Assembly (NCBI GenBank): GCA_964625525.1
Contig: CAZVEE010000002.1
Coordinates: 20,667 to 84,666, forward strand
Source: CAZVEE01 sp964625525
GTDB taxonomy: Bacteria; Pseudomonadota; Alphaproteobacteria; JAJFIK01
DNA: 64,000 nt
Direction: 5' to 3'
The position numbers and the translations under genes are program-made. Every line of letters starts with the position of its first letter. Position 1 is the stretch's first letter. The notes beneath the pieces were generated by a model that ran no database searches, had not been told where the DNA came from, and was given only the letters and a program-made list of their open reading frames with translations. Shown here in pieces: positions 27,401 through 35,653 of this stretch.

Positions 27401-27579
27401 TCCATTTCGCTGGGGGAGGCGGCCCGCCAGGCGGTCGTGATCCCGAGCCGCGGGCGTTCGATATCCGGGAAGAGCTGAACGGGCAGGCTGCGCACACTCA
27501 TCAGGCCCAGCCCCGCCAGGATCGCCACCACAACCGCCACAGCGGCCGGGTTGCGGATACATATGCTGATGAACCCCAT
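24487..27579 (-). CDS. RND efflux pump, inner-membrane transporter
   Basis: This encodes about 1030 residues in the AcrB/HAE superfamily: twelve predicted transmembrane segments and two large periplasmic loops. The TM4 proton-relay region reads GMVLDAAIVV, with one Asp where AcrB has a DD pair; a single Asp is also typical of CusA/SwrC-like members. Substrate cannot be told from sequence. An open frame extends 24 codons further upstream, but MGFISICIRNP is the usual RND N-terminus and an AAGGGGGG lies upstream, so I place the start at 27579. It is transcribed divergently from thiC. Confidence 0.9.
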   Translation of the reverse strand: MGFISICIRNPAAVAVVVAILAGLGLMSVRSLPVQLFPDIERPRLGITTAWRAASPSEMEAEILEPLEDVLQGTPGLVVMRSQANAGFSWIEMEFTLDTDMDATVLDVLNRLNRVPPLPADADPPSLNMGGAFGDDANATLIYYFVQALPGNPRPIAEYRRFIEDYVIPRLEAVPGVGGVTIGNGGGSEAELQVVFDPFLVAEYGINIPAMATTIGRPDDVSGGFVNVGRRQYMLQFEGRFEPEDLGNLILEWRDGQPVRLSDVAEIRVGEARRRDFAYQNGNPAISLRILRDNNANVLSTINAVRTVIDEMREGPFAERQLDIQQSFDPSVFIVRAISLLTGNLAIGVGLAIGVLWLFLRRPRATFLIASTIPICLLTTFLVLDGAGRTINVISLAGLAFATGMVLDAAIVVLETIVRLREQGTDVEEASEKGASEVWGALLASTATTVAIFVPVIFIKDVEGQLFADLALTIAIAVTVSLIVALTVLPAGARYFVRQRESQMERHPFWEGMANRIMALTDTPLRRWLWIGVLIVGSGVGTWAMTPSLNYLPPVKRDAVDVWFNFPDGVTIDFIDEEVAQPIQERMEPFMEGTREPALRNYYVLGWPGGGTIGARVMDQSQVNELATIMRQEVLVGLPDTQAFAQQGNLFGGFDGDGAGVALHFKSADIEAIAAVALEGQRMLRELLPVDANVRVNPNPEPAQPELRIIPNDERILEGALSRSQMANIVRAVGNGLYLGEFFDGEQRLDIILRAEDWDNPDSLGALPIATPSGAVVPLSELVTIERTVGPASINRRDKRRTISLFISQPDGMSLQDVVTLIEAEVEPRLREMLPPDGAIRYGGSADALRQAVTTMSENFVLALVLLFLLMAALFRSLTDSLLVVIAIPLATVGGMGALRLLDIISGQPLDLLTMIGFIILLGLVVNNAILLVERTRRSEDTGLSRRDAVRESLTLRMRPIFMSTLTSIFGMLPLVLMPGAGSVIYRGLAATIVGGMAVSLIFTLILLPSLLRLGESKPRTQPGAEPSAS

Positions 27580-27727
27580 GGATCCCACGACCCCCCTTAT
27601 CATTTCGCAGATCTTGAAGCGCACAATGACGTGCGGCTGTCGTGAAATCACGAGCCGTTTTGGGAAACCACGCTGAAGGGGGAAGCCCCCGCGACGAACG
27701 TCGCACCGGGCCGCCGGTCGGTTCGAA

Positions 27728-27756
27728 TTGACAACCCCGGCTCACCCCTGGATGCT
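27728..27756 (+). promoter_or_regulatory. Probable thiC promoter
   Basis: A consensus -35 TTGACA (27728-27733) with a weak -10 candidate GATGCT (27751-27756) at 17-bp spacing. It lies just before the TPP riboswitch, which would then start near the transcription start. Confidence 0.45.
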
Positions 27757-27760
27757 GACA

Positions 27761-27890
27761 CTTGTCCTAGGGGCGCCCCGGTTAAGGGGCTGAGATCGGG
27801 CAAGACTTGGTGCACGGCTTACGAGCCGCCCGGGCGCCGCCCAGTCCCTTCGAACCTGATCCGGTTAGAACCGGCGGAGGAAAGGACAGG
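27761..27890 (+). ncRNA. TPP riboswitch (THI element)
   Basis: Conserved THI blocks are present: GGGGCTGAGA (27786-27795), then the downstream block CCCTTCGAACCTGATCCGG followed by TTAGAACCGGCGGAGGAAAGG. CTTGTCC (27761-27767) pairs with GGACAGG (27884-27890) as P1. It senses thiamine pyrophosphate to repress thiC. The P3 region between the two blocks is of ordinary length. Confidence 0.95.
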
Positions 27891-27953
27891 CGCGCGCAGG
27901 CTCGGCAGAAGCAAGCCACCAAACCGCCGCCAGGCCCCGACCGCTGTGCCGGA

Positions 27954-27984
27954 TCTTTCTCCAACGCTGTAGCGAGAAGAAAGA
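27954..27984 (+). promoter_or_regulatory. thiC ribosome-binding-site-sequestering hairpin
   Basis: TCTTTCT (27954-27960) is fully complementary to AGAAAGA (27978-27984), which overlaps the purine-rich thiC ribosome-binding site. No T tract follows, so the riboswitch likely acts on translation. Confidence 0.5.
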
Positions 27985-27990
27985 CCGACC

Positions 27991-29871
27991 ATGTCCCACG
28001 CCCTCAATCGCGCTCAAGCCGAGCAGATCCCGGTGACGAACGAGACCGTCACCACTGGCCCGCTGCCCGCCTCCACCAAGATCTATGTGCCGAGCGAAGG
28101 CACGCACAACGTGCCTGTCGCCATGCGGGAAATCGCGTTGACCGGGGATGAACCCTCGGTGCGGGTCTATGATCCGTCCGGCCCCTATACGGATCCTGCC
28201 CAGACCATTGACATCACCAAGGGCCTGCCGACCCTGCGCCGCCCCTGGATCGAGGCGCGCGGCGATGTGGAAGGCTATGCCGGCCGTGAGCGCAAGCCTG
28301 AAGATGACGGCCTGAAGCCGGGCGAAGCGTTGACCGTGCCCGTCTTTGATCGTGCCGGGCGCGAGCCCCTGCGCGCGCAGGCCGGCAAGCGCGTGACGCA
28401 GCTTGAATATGCCCGCGCCGGGGTGATTACGCCGGAAATGGAATATATCGCTACCCGGGAAAATCTCGGCCGCGAGGCCCTGTTGCGCCAGATGGCCGAG
28501 AAACGCGGCGGGCGCGCCCGCGACGGCGAGAGCTTTGGCGCCGCCGTTCCCGACTTTGTCACGCCCGAATTCGTGCGCGATGAAGTGGCCCGGGGCCGCG
28601 CTATCATTCCGGCCAATATCAACCATCCGGAAACCGAGCCAATGATCATTGGGCGGAACTTCCTGACCAAGATCAATGCCAATATCGGCAACTCAGCGAT
28701 TACGTCTTCGGTGGCGCAGGAAGTGGACAAGCTCGTCTGGTCCACCCGCTGGGGCGCGGACACGGTGATGGATCTGTCCACGGGACGGCATATCCATACC
28801 ATCCGGGAGTGGATTATCCGCAATTCAGCCGTGCCCATCGGCACTGTGCCCATCTATCAGGCTCTCGAAAAAGTGGGCGGTATCGCCGAAGAGCTGACCT
28901 GGGATATCTATCGCGACACGCTGATCGAGCAATGCGAGCAGGGGGTGGACTACTTCACCATCCATGCCGGTGTGCGACTGGGCTATATTCCGCTCACGGT
29001 GGACCGGGTGACAGGTATTGTCAGCCGTGGCGGTTCCATCATGGCCAAGTGGTGTCTGGCGCATCACAAGGAGAATTTCCTCTATACGCATTTTGAGGAC
29101 ATCTCGGAAATCATGGCGGCCTATGATGTGAGCTTCTCGCTGGGCGATGGTCTGCGCCCGGGCTCGATCGCAGATGCCAATGACGCTGCGCAGTTCGCGG
29201 AGTTGGAAACGCTGGGCGAGCTGCGCCGCATCGCCGACCGGCACAATGTGCAGGTGATGATCGAAGGCCCCGGCCATGTGCCGATGCACAAGATCAAAGA
29301 AAACATGGAAAAGCAGCTCGAAGTCTGTGACGAGGCCCCGTTTTATACGCTTGGGCCGCTCACCACGGATATCGCGCCGGGCTATGATCATATCACCTCA
29401 GGAATCGGCGCGGCCATGATTGGGTGGTTCGGCACTGCCATGCTGTGCTATGTGACGCCCAAGGAGCATCTGGGCTTGCCTGACCGGGACGATGTGAAAG
29501 TCGGTGTGGTGACCTATAAGATCTCCGCCCACGCCGCCGATCTGGCCAAAGGGCATCCGGCGGCCCAGATCCGCGATGATGCGCTGTCGAAGGCCCGTTT
29601 CGAATTCCGCTGGCGGGATCAGTTCAACCTGTCACTGGATCCGCAGACGGCGGAGGACTTCCACGACCAGACCCTGCCAGCCGAAGGCGCCAAGGTCGCG
29701 CATTTCTGTTCCATGTGTGGACCGAAATTCTGTTCCATGCGGATCAGCCAAGAAGTGGCCGACGCGGCGCGGGGGCAGAACTTTGTGGTGGATGCGGAAG
29801 AGGGCATGCGCCAGAAATCCGAGGAGTTCCGGGCAAGGGGCGCCCAGATCTACCAGCCGGTCTCGGAGTAA
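27991..29871 (+). CDS. thiC: Phosphomethylpyrimidine synthase
   Basis: This encodes a 626-residue radical-SAM enzyme that rearranges aminoimidazole ribotide to hydroxymethylpyrimidine phosphate in thiamine synthesis. The C-terminal cluster motif CSMCGPKFCSM (CxxCxxxxC) is present, as are the conserved MIEGPGHVPMHKI and YVTPKEHLGLP segments. Length matches the family. Expression should be repressed by thiamine pyrophosphate through the upstream riboswitch. No other thi gene is in the window. Confidence 0.98.
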   Translation: MSHALNRAQAEQIPVTNETVTTGPLPASTKIYVPSEGTHNVPVAMREIALTGDEPSVRVYDPSGPYTDPAQTIDITKGLPTLRRPWIEARGDVEGYAGRERKPEDDGLKPGEALTVPVFDRAGREPLRAQAGKRVTQLEYARAGVITPEMEYIATRENLGREALLRQMAEKRGGRARDGESFGAAVPDFVTPEFVRDEVARGRAIIPANINHPETEPMIIGRNFLTKINANIGNSAITSSVAQEVDKLVWSTRWGADTVMDLSTGRHIHTIREWIIRNSAVPIGTVPIYQALEKVGGIAEELTWDIYRDTLIEQCEQGVDYFTIHAGVRLGYIPLTVDRVTGIVSRGGSIMAKWCLAHHKENFLYTHFEDISEIMAAYDVSFSLGDGLRPGSIADANDAAQFAELETLGELRRIADRHNVQVMIEGPGHVPMHKIKENMEKQLEVCDEAPFYTLGPLTTDIAPGYDHITSGIGAAMIGWFGTAMLCYVTPKEHLGLPDRDDVKVGVVTYKISAHAADLAKGHPAAQIRDDALSKARFEFRWRDQFNLSLDPQTAEDFHDQTLPAEGAKVAHFCSMCGPKFCSMRISQEVADAARGQNFVVDAEEGMRQKSEEFRARGAQIYQPVSE

Positions 29872-29892
29872 GGCAGACGCCGGCGTGGGGGA

Positions 29893-30252
29893 TTATCCCT
29901 GCGCCGGCGGCTCCCACAATTCGATGGGGTTGCCTTCTGGATCATGGATGCGGGCAAAACGGCCGATCTCGGAATCCCATTCGGCGCGGGTTTCCACGGC
30001 AATCCCCGCCGCTTTCAAACGGGCCAACAGGGCATCGAACTCGCTGACGCGAAAATTGATCATCCAGCGCTGTTGCGGGTCGCCGAAATACTCCGTGTCA
30101 TGCTCAAATGGCTGAAACACGGTGGGCCCGGCCTCTTGGGGCCAGTAGCCGCGGCTCATATCAACGCCCAAATGGGTCGTGTACCACTCTGCCAAAGCCT
30201 TCGGGTCGCGGGCCCGAAAGAATACACCACCGATTCCCGTTACGCCGGCCAT
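29893..30252 (-). CDS. VOC-family (glyoxalase/bleomycin-resistance-like) protein
   Basis: This encodes a 119-residue single-module VOC protein: GIGGVFFRARDPKALAEWY at the start and HDPEGNPIELWEP at the end, the usual beta-alpha-beta pattern with a metal-ligand Glu in the last motif. Such proteins range from lyases to antibiotic-binding proteins, and the substrate cannot be inferred. It is convergent with thiC. Confidence 0.85.
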   Translation of the reverse strand: MAGVTGIGGVFFRARDPKALAEWYTTHLGVDMSRGYWPQEAGPTVFQPFEHDTEYFGDPQQRWMINFRVSEFDALLARLKAAGIAVETRAEWDSEIGRFARIHDPEGNPIELWEPPAQG

Positions 30253-30272
30253 GGAAGCCTCCTTTACGTGGT

Positions 30273-30378
30273 TAGAGCGCTTTCAGGAAAAGTGTGCGCG
30301 GTTTTCCGCCCGGAAAGCGCGCCAAACCAAAGACCGAGAGCCGTTTCAATGATCTGGTTTTCATTGAAACGGCTCTAG
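30273..30378 (+). repeat. Dispersed two-hairpin repeat, copy A
   Basis: A ~106-nt element nearly identical (one mismatch) to the reverse complement of copy C (62882-62988) and about 93% identical to copy B (37523-37627). It has imperfect terminal inverted repeats TAGAGCGCTTTC / GAAACGGCTCTA. Hairpin 1 pairs GCGCTTTC with GAAAGCGC. Hairpin 2 is a perfect 16-bp stem (30337-30352 / 30361-30376). The right end provides the stop codon of the following minus-strand gene. Confidence 0.92.
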
Positions 30379-31256
30379 TGCCACCGCCCATAGCGCAAAA
30401 GATCGAAGCAGGCATCGATGCAGGCTTGGAGCGTGGCGCGGGTCTCTTCAAACTGGTTCGCCAGGCGCACCACATCCGTGCCGCGGATGATCGCACCGGT
30501 GAATTGCTCCGTGTGCCACCCGGCCGGGGCGGGCAGCGGCGGCAGGGTCCGGAAGCTATTCACAGGGTAGGGGCGGACGTAGAAATACGGCTCATTAAAC
30601 AGGGTGTCGCCGGGCGACAGGCCCACACCCACCGCCGGCACACGCTCAAGATCGCCTTCTTCCAGCGGAAGTAGCAGGCCGAGATCATAGTGGTGCGGCC
30701 AGATCCGCGCCTCGGTCGGGCCCGGGCGCCGATGGGGCAGGGCGGCGCGGATGTCCTGGAACAGCAGATCCGCATTGGCAAACCAACGCCCCAGCTCCAT
30801 CACCGCGGGATCGTTGCGCCTGAGACCATAGGGTTGGCCGTGCTGCACGGCGTGGGCCGGCAGGGTGTAGGGGAAGCCATAGCCGAAGCTCAACGGATCA
30901 ATGCCGAGCTGGGAGGCTTGCATCTCCGCCCATCGGGCAATGTCCCGCTCGGTTTGCATCAGCAGATCCTGGCGCGCGATGACCTTGCCGTATTGAACCA
31001 TCACCAGGCTGCCTTCCACAAAGGACAGCCCCATGCGCGCGATCCCGTCCTTGGCGGGCAGATCCCGTGAGAACAGGGTCTGCCGCGCGTCGTCCCAGCT
31101 CAGATTCATCTGGCTGTCATCGGCCCGGGCCGAGAGAGCGGCGCGCGCAATGCGCGCCAGCCATTGGGCCGCGTGATGGGTTTCGATGCGGGCACGTTCA
31201 AGGTGCCCGGGCGGGGGATGCCCCAGACGTTTCCAAAGCGCGCGGCGGTGGCTCAT
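30375..31256 (-). CDS. Conserved hypothetical protein
   Basis: This encodes 293 residues that I do not recognise. Notable segments are IWPHHYDLGLLLPLEEGD and VGVGLSPGDTLFNEPYFYV in the C-terminal half; they look like a conserved core (HH-D plus EPYFYV). There is no signal peptide and no membrane segment, so it is likely cytoplasmic. The start at 31256 has GGAGAGAG upstream and is preferred over an ATG ten codons earlier. The TAG stop lies within the terminal CTAG of repeat copy A. Confidence 0.65.
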   Translation of the reverse strand: MSHRRALWKRLGHPPPGHLERARIETHHAAQWLARIARAALSARADDSQMNLSWDDARQTLFSRDLPAKDGIARMGLSFVEGSLVMVQYGKVIARQDLLMQTERDIARWAEMQASQLGIDPLSFGYGFPYTLPAHAVQHGQPYGLRRNDPAVMELGRWFANADLLFQDIRAALPHRRPGPTEARIWPHHYDLGLLLPLEEGDLERVPAVGVGLSPGDTLFNEPYFYVRPYPVNSFRTLPPLPAPAGWHTEQFTGAIIRGTDVVRLANQFEETRATLQACIDACFDLLRYGRWH

Positions 31257-31309
31257 GGGCTCTCTCCGGGTTCTGCGCCGTGTCAACGGGGGGCATCCGG
31301 GCCGGTGGA

Positions 31310-33436
31310 TTACTCCTCCGTGGGGCCCGTTTCATCCCCCGCGTCCTCTTCATCGCCGGAATCGCGATAGCGGTCAAACCACGCCAGGATGTATCCGACC
31401 TTTGCCATCAACTGGCTGGGCCGGCTCGCAATTCCGTGCGAGGCCCCCGGAATGCGGACCATCGCCGTATCCACTTTGCGCAGTTGGAGTGCTTGGTAAT
31501 ACTGCTCCGTTTCCGACATGGGCGTGCGCAGATCCGCGTCCCCCGTCAGCAGCATGGTCGGCGTGGAGACATTGCCCACCAGCGACAGCGGCGAGCGATC
31601 CCAGTATTGCGCCTGATCTTCCCAGGGAAGGGCCGTGAACCAGTAGCGCGAGAAGAAGGAATAGGCGTCCGCCGTCAGGGTGAAACTCGTCCAGTTGATC
31701 ACGGGCTTTGCCACCACGGCGGCGGCAAATCGGTCCGTCTTGCCAACGATCCAGGCGGTCAACACGCCGCCGCCGCTGCCGCCGGTGACAAAGAGCTGGT
31801 CTGCGTCGATGAAGCCCGTCTCGATCATGGCATCGACGCCGGAGATGAGGTCGTCATAGTCCTCGCTCGGATAATTCTTGTCGATCAGCCGGGCGAACTC
31901 TTCGCCATAGCTCGTCGACCCGCGCGGGTTCACATAAAGCACCACATAGCCGGCGGCCGCGAAGAGCTGCACCTCGGAGGAGAACTCCGGGCCATAGGCC
32001 GTGTGCGGACCACCATGGATTTCCAGCAGCAGTGGATATTGCTGCTCCGGGTCGAAATTCGGCGGCGTCACGTACCAGGCCTGGATCTCGCGCCCATCCG
32101 CCGACGAGGGGTAGGTGATCTCGGTGACCGCGCCCAGCGGTTTGTGATCGAACAGATCGCCATTGAGATCTGTCAGCCGGCGCAGCTCGCTCCGGCGCGC
32201 GTTGGCCACGGCCAGGTCCGCCGGCCGGTCGCCGCCCCGCGTCACCACGGTGGCAAAGGCGCCATTGGCCGCGACGCTCACCGAGCCGCTGGTATAGGGC
32301 CGGCCGATGGCCGTGCCGCCGATACCCTCGGCCAGCACTTCACGGCTGCCCGCTTTCGTCACCGACAGCAGTTTGCGCACGCCGCGATCATCATAGAGCG
32401 TGTAGATGGATTCGTTGCCGGCCCACTGGGGCTGGCCCATGGAGAAATCGAAGTCTTCGGTCAGCACCCGGGTTTCCCCGGTTTCCCGATCAAGCAGCGA
32501 CAAGCGCGCCAGATGATAACTGCTGCCCTCATCGTCAAAGCCTGTGTAAGCGATATAGCGCCCGTCCGGGGACACGGCGGGGCTACCGTCCGGGCCGTCC
32601 CGATCCGTCAGCGCCGTCATGCTGCCGTCCGCGAGCGAGACTTCATAAAGCTCGCTGCCGAAGGGCACATATTCCCAGTCTTCCCGGCGGTTGGCGGAGA
32701 TGATCAGGCTCTCCCCGTCCGGGGTCCAGGCCGGCGTGCTCGAATGGTTGAAGTCACCGCTCGTGACCTGGCGCGGCGTACCGCCCTCGGCCGGGACCAC
32801 AAACACATGGGAGAAGCTGTGGGGCAGGAAGCCCGCGCCGTCGAAGCGATAGGTCAGCCGGTCAATCACGATGGGGGCGTCGGCCCACTCCGCACCGCGC
32901 GGGGCGCTCGGCAGGCTTGCCAGCGGTTTGGGTTGAGAAGGGACATTCATCACAAAGGCGAGCTGGCTGCCGTCGGGCGACCACACCAGATTGCGCGGTG
33001 ACTGGGTCAGGTCGGCGATCTTGGCCGTGCGGCCCGTGTCCATCCAGCGCACATAGATCTGCGGCGAGCCTTCCGCGGCCGTGATATAGGCCAGGCGGGT
33101 TCCGTCCGGCGACCAGCGCGGCATGCTGTAGCTGCTGGCATCAGCCAGCAGCGGCTGGTGGTTCTCGCCATTCGCATCGATGGTCCACAGGCTGCCCCGC
33201 CGGCGGTCTTTCATGATGTCCATGCTGGTGCGCACATAAACGACCTGGCGGCCATTGGGCGCGATCTGCGGGTCATTGGCATATTCGAGCTGGAACAAAT
33301 CCAGCAATTCGAACTGCGGCGTTTCCGCCGCCGCCGCTGCCTCGTCCGCTTGGGCCCAGACCGGGGTGCCCATCGCCAACAGGGCGGCAAGCCCCAGCAT
33401 GGCGCTCCATCGCTTCAACCTGCCCGTGTTGTTCAT
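31310..33436 (-). CDS. S9-family (prolyl oligopeptidase-type) serine peptidase, exported
   Basis: This encodes 708 residues: a signal peptide (about 1-30, cleaved near VWAQA), an N-terminal beta-propeller with TolB/DPP-like repeats (WSPDGTRLAYIT, WSPDGSQLAFVM, VSPDGRYIAYTG), and a C-terminal alpha/beta-hydrolase domain of about 260 residues. The nucleophile Ser is in TGGSGGGVL, the Asp in LLTGDADLRTPM and the His in PGASHGIASRP. It probably degrades peptides in the periplasm (DPP4/acylaminoacyl-peptidase group). The ATG at 33436 has GGGAGGCGAG upstream. Confidence 0.92.
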   Translation of the reverse strand: MNNTGRLKRWSAMLGLAALLAMGTPVWAQADEAAAAAETPQFELLDLFQLEYANDPQIAPNGRQVVYVRTSMDIMKDRRRGSLWTIDANGENHQPLLADASSYSMPRWSPDGTRLAYITAAEGSPQIYVRWMDTGRTAKIADLTQSPRNLVWSPDGSQLAFVMNVPSQPKPLASLPSAPRGAEWADAPIVIDRLTYRFDGAGFLPHSFSHVFVVPAEGGTPRQVTSGDFNHSSTPAWTPDGESLIISANRREDWEYVPFGSELYEVSLADGSMTALTDRDGPDGSPAVSPDGRYIAYTGFDDEGSSYHLARLSLLDRETGETRVLTEDFDFSMGQPQWAGNESIYTLYDDRGVRKLLSVTKAGSREVLAEGIGGTAIGRPYTSGSVSVAANGAFATVVTRGGDRPADLAVANARRSELRRLTDLNGDLFDHKPLGAVTEITYPSSADGREIQAWYVTPPNFDPEQQYPLLLEIHGGPHTAYGPEFSSEVQLFAAAGYVVLYVNPRGSTSYGEEFARLIDKNYPSEDYDDLISGVDAMIETGFIDADQLFVTGGSGGGVLTAWIVGKTDRFAAAVVAKPVINWTSFTLTADAYSFFSRYWFTALPWEDQAQYWDRSPLSLVGNVSTPTMLLTGDADLRTPMSETEQYYQALQLRKVDTAMVRIPGASHGIASRPSQLMAKVGYILAWFDRYRDSGDEEDAGDETGPTEE

Positions 33437-33638
33437 GCGTCTCGCCTCCCAGTGTGCCGAAATGACGCGCAGTGTATGCCTTTCTGCGCGCTTGGCCAAT
33501 AAACCTGGATCACGCGGGCCTCACGGGAGTGTTTTGCCCCTCTCCGGGTGTTCACGCTAAACTGAGGATGAGGGTAATAAGACCCACGGGGTCGGCGTCA
33601 TGAATGCCGGTCCTGGAGGGCTGAAGGGGAGAAACCGG

Positions 33639-35111
33639 ATGCGGCGCGTCCTGGCTGTACTCGTCGTGCTTGTTCTGTGCATTGTGGGGATCATGATTGG
33701 GCGCACTCTTGCGGTGCCGTCGGCACGCTTGCCTGTGCCCGAGCCTGCCCCGTTGACACTGGACGGGAACGCAATCGCAGGGCGCCTGGCCGAGGCGCTC
33801 CGTATTCCGACGCTCTCTCTTGTGCCTGGCCGCGCAGGCGCCAGCGAGGAGAGCTTCCGCGCCTTCCGCGCCTGGCTGGCGGAGACGTATCCCGCCTTCC
33901 ATGCTGCCACCACCCTTGAGACGGTGGGCACCCATACACTCATCTTCAAATGGGAAGGCAGTGGGTCCGACCAGGCGCCGGTGGCCTTTCTGGCGCACCA
34001 GGACGTGGTGCCCGTAGAGCCGGACACCTTGGCCGACTGGACGCATCCGCCCTTCGACGGCGTCATTGCCGATGGGTATGTCTGGGGCCGTGGGGCGCTC
34101 GACATGAAAAGCATCCTCGTGACAGTGGTCGAGGCGGCAGAGCGATTGGCGCAAGAGGATTTCCGCCCGACCCGGGATATCTACTTCTTCTTCGGTCATG
34201 ACGAGGAAGTGGGCGGTGAGGACGGCATGGCGGCGGTAAAGGCGCTGATGCTGTCGCGCGGCATTCGCCTGGCCTGGACCCTGGATGAGGGCAGCTCCAT
34301 CATTGAAGGGCGCAGCTTTCTCGGCGTAGAGCCGGACGTCGCGCTGATCTCCACGGCGGAAAAGGGCTACCTCACGCTCGCACTGACCGCTCAAGACCCC
34401 GGCGGTCATTCCTCAGTACCCCGCAACGATACGGCCATCAGCCGCCTGGGCCGCGCCTTGGCCCGGTTGAGCGAGCGTCAATTCCCCGCTCGTATCGATG
34501 CGCAGACGGAACAGTTCCTGCGCGCTGTGGCTTCAGAGCAGGATTTTCTGACCCGCTTTCTGGTGGCTAATTTGTGGCTCACGGCGCCGCTTGTCGAAAG
34601 CCAGTTGCTCGCCAATCCCACCACGGCCGCGCGCCTGCGCACGACCACGGCCGCGACAATGATCGAAGGGGGCACGGCGGAAAATGTGCTGCCGCAAAAC
34701 GCGACGGCCACGGTGAATTTCCGTATTCACCCCAGCGACACCATTGAGAGTGTGATCGCGCGGGTGGAGCGGGTGATCGCCGATGAAGCGATCACGGTCC
34801 GTGTTGCCGGCATCAGCCCGCCGGGCGAGCCGAGCCCGTCCGGTGCCGTGGACGGGGAGGGCTACCGCATCATTGAGGGCGCGGTCGGGTCCGTATTCGG
34901 CCCTATTGTTGCGGCGCCTAGCCTGACGGTGGCCGGCACTGACAGCAAGCACATGGTGGCTATTGCCGATGATACGTATCGCTTTGCGCCGTTCCGTCTG
35001 ACACCGGAGGATCTTGCCGGCATTCACGGGACGAATGAACATATTCCGGTCGCACAACTGCCCCGCATGGTGGCTTTCTACGAAACGGTGCTACGTCATG
35101 CGGGTGACTAA
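33639..35111 (+). CDS. M20-family metallopeptidase, membrane-anchored (PM20D1-like)
   Basis: This encodes about 490 residues. An N-terminal hydrophobic segment (about 3-22) precedes the M20 catalytic domain. Metal-ligand motifs are LAHQDVVPVEP, GRGALDMK and FFGHDEEVGGEDG; the dimerisation domain carries GGTAENVLPQNATATVNFR. The order matches the carboxypeptidase S/PM20D1 branch, which hydrolyses peptide or N-acyl-amino-acid bonds. AAGGGGAG precedes the chosen ATG; an in-frame ATG 13 codons upstream is an alternative. It overlaps the next gene by 14 bases. Confidence 0.9.
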   Translation: MRRVLAVLVVLVLCIVGIMIGRTLAVPSARLPVPEPAPLTLDGNAIAGRLAEALRIPTLSLVPGRAGASEESFRAFRAWLAETYPAFHAATTLETVGTHTLIFKWEGSGSDQAPVAFLAHQDVVPVEPDTLADWTHPPFDGVIADGYVWGRGALDMKSILVTVVEAAERLAQEDFRPTRDIYFFFGHDEEVGGEDGMAAVKALMLSRGIRLAWTLDEGSSIIEGRSFLGVEPDVALISTAEKGYLTLALTAQDPGGHSSVPRNDTAISRLGRALARLSERQFPARIDAQTEQFLRAVASEQDFLTRFLVANLWLTAPLVESQLLANPTTAARLRTTTAATMIEGGTAENVLPQNATATVNFRIHPSDTIESVIARVERVIADEAITVRVAGISPPGEPSPSGAVDGEGYRIIEGAVGSVFGPIVAAPSLTVAGTDSKHMVAIADDTYRFAPFRLTPEDLAGIHGTNEHIPVAQLPRMVAFYETVLRHAGD

Positions 35112-35646
35112 CGACCGGAACACCCCTGCGCGCCTTTGGACCCGCCGGATCAGCATTGTGTTCGGTGCCGTTCTGGCGCTGCTCGGTGTCGGCGCGCCGG
35201 GCCTGGGGATCGTTGGTTTCTCCGTGCCCGGATTGGCCAATCCCAGCTGGGCCGGCATGCCCGACGAACGGGCAGAGCGCGCGGTTACCTTGACGGTGAT
35301 TGCTCGCGGCGCAGTGCCAGCCAAAGGCCAGGTGGTGGCGAGCCTGTTCACCAATCCCAGGGATTTCCTGCGTCAGCCCGCCATGCGGCTTGCGGCGCCG
35401 GTCACGGCGACCGGCGATGCGGTGGTGGTGTTCGAGGGACTGATGCCAGGGGACTACGCGCTCAGCGTTATCCACGATGAGGACAGCAACGGGCGGCTCA
35501 ATCGCAACTTTTTAGGCATTCCCACTGAGCGGTTCGGTTTTTCCAACAATATCCGTCCGCGTATGCGTCGCCCCGATTGGACCGAGGCGGCAATTACCGT
35601 GGAGGACCCAGGCGGCGAAGTCATCATTGAGCTGAAGACCCTGTAA
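35098..35646 (+). CDS. DUF2141 domain secreted protein
   Basis: This encodes 182 residues. An N-terminal hydrophobic segment (about 17-42) acts as a signal or anchor. The DUF2141 core follows, with LMPGDYALSVIHDEDSNGRL and IPTERFGFSNN, the family's hallmark. Function of the family is unknown. The ATG at 35098 lies inside the end of the M20 peptidase gene in another frame, suggesting coupled translation. Confidence 0.88.
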   Translation: MRVTNDRNTPARLWTRRISIVFGAVLALLGVGAPGLGIVGFSVPGLANPSWAGMPDERAERAVTLTVIARGAVPAKGQVVASLFTNPRDFLRQPAMRLAAPVTATGDAVVVFEGLMPGDYALSVIHDEDSNGRLNRNFLGIPTERFGFSNNIRPRMRRPDWTEAAITVEDPGGEVIIELKTL

Positions 35647-35653
35647 GGCCTGC

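Noticed and set aside
29878..29909. Hairpin CGCCGGCG / CGCCGGCG after thiC as a terminator
   Set aside because: No T tract and its right arm lies inside the convergent VOC gene, so a terminator call is not justified.
30294..30377. Short peptide encoded within the dispersed repeats (similar in copies A and C)
   Set aside because: Similarity follows from the DNA repeat; frames end or continue into unrelated sequence and no ribosome-binding site is present.
31067..33001. A long open frame (over 600 codons) antisense to the S9 peptidase
   Set aside because: Its composition is the Arg/Gly/His-rich pattern of a high-GC shadow frame, with no domain and no ribosome-binding site, while the opposite strand has all S9 catalytic motifs.
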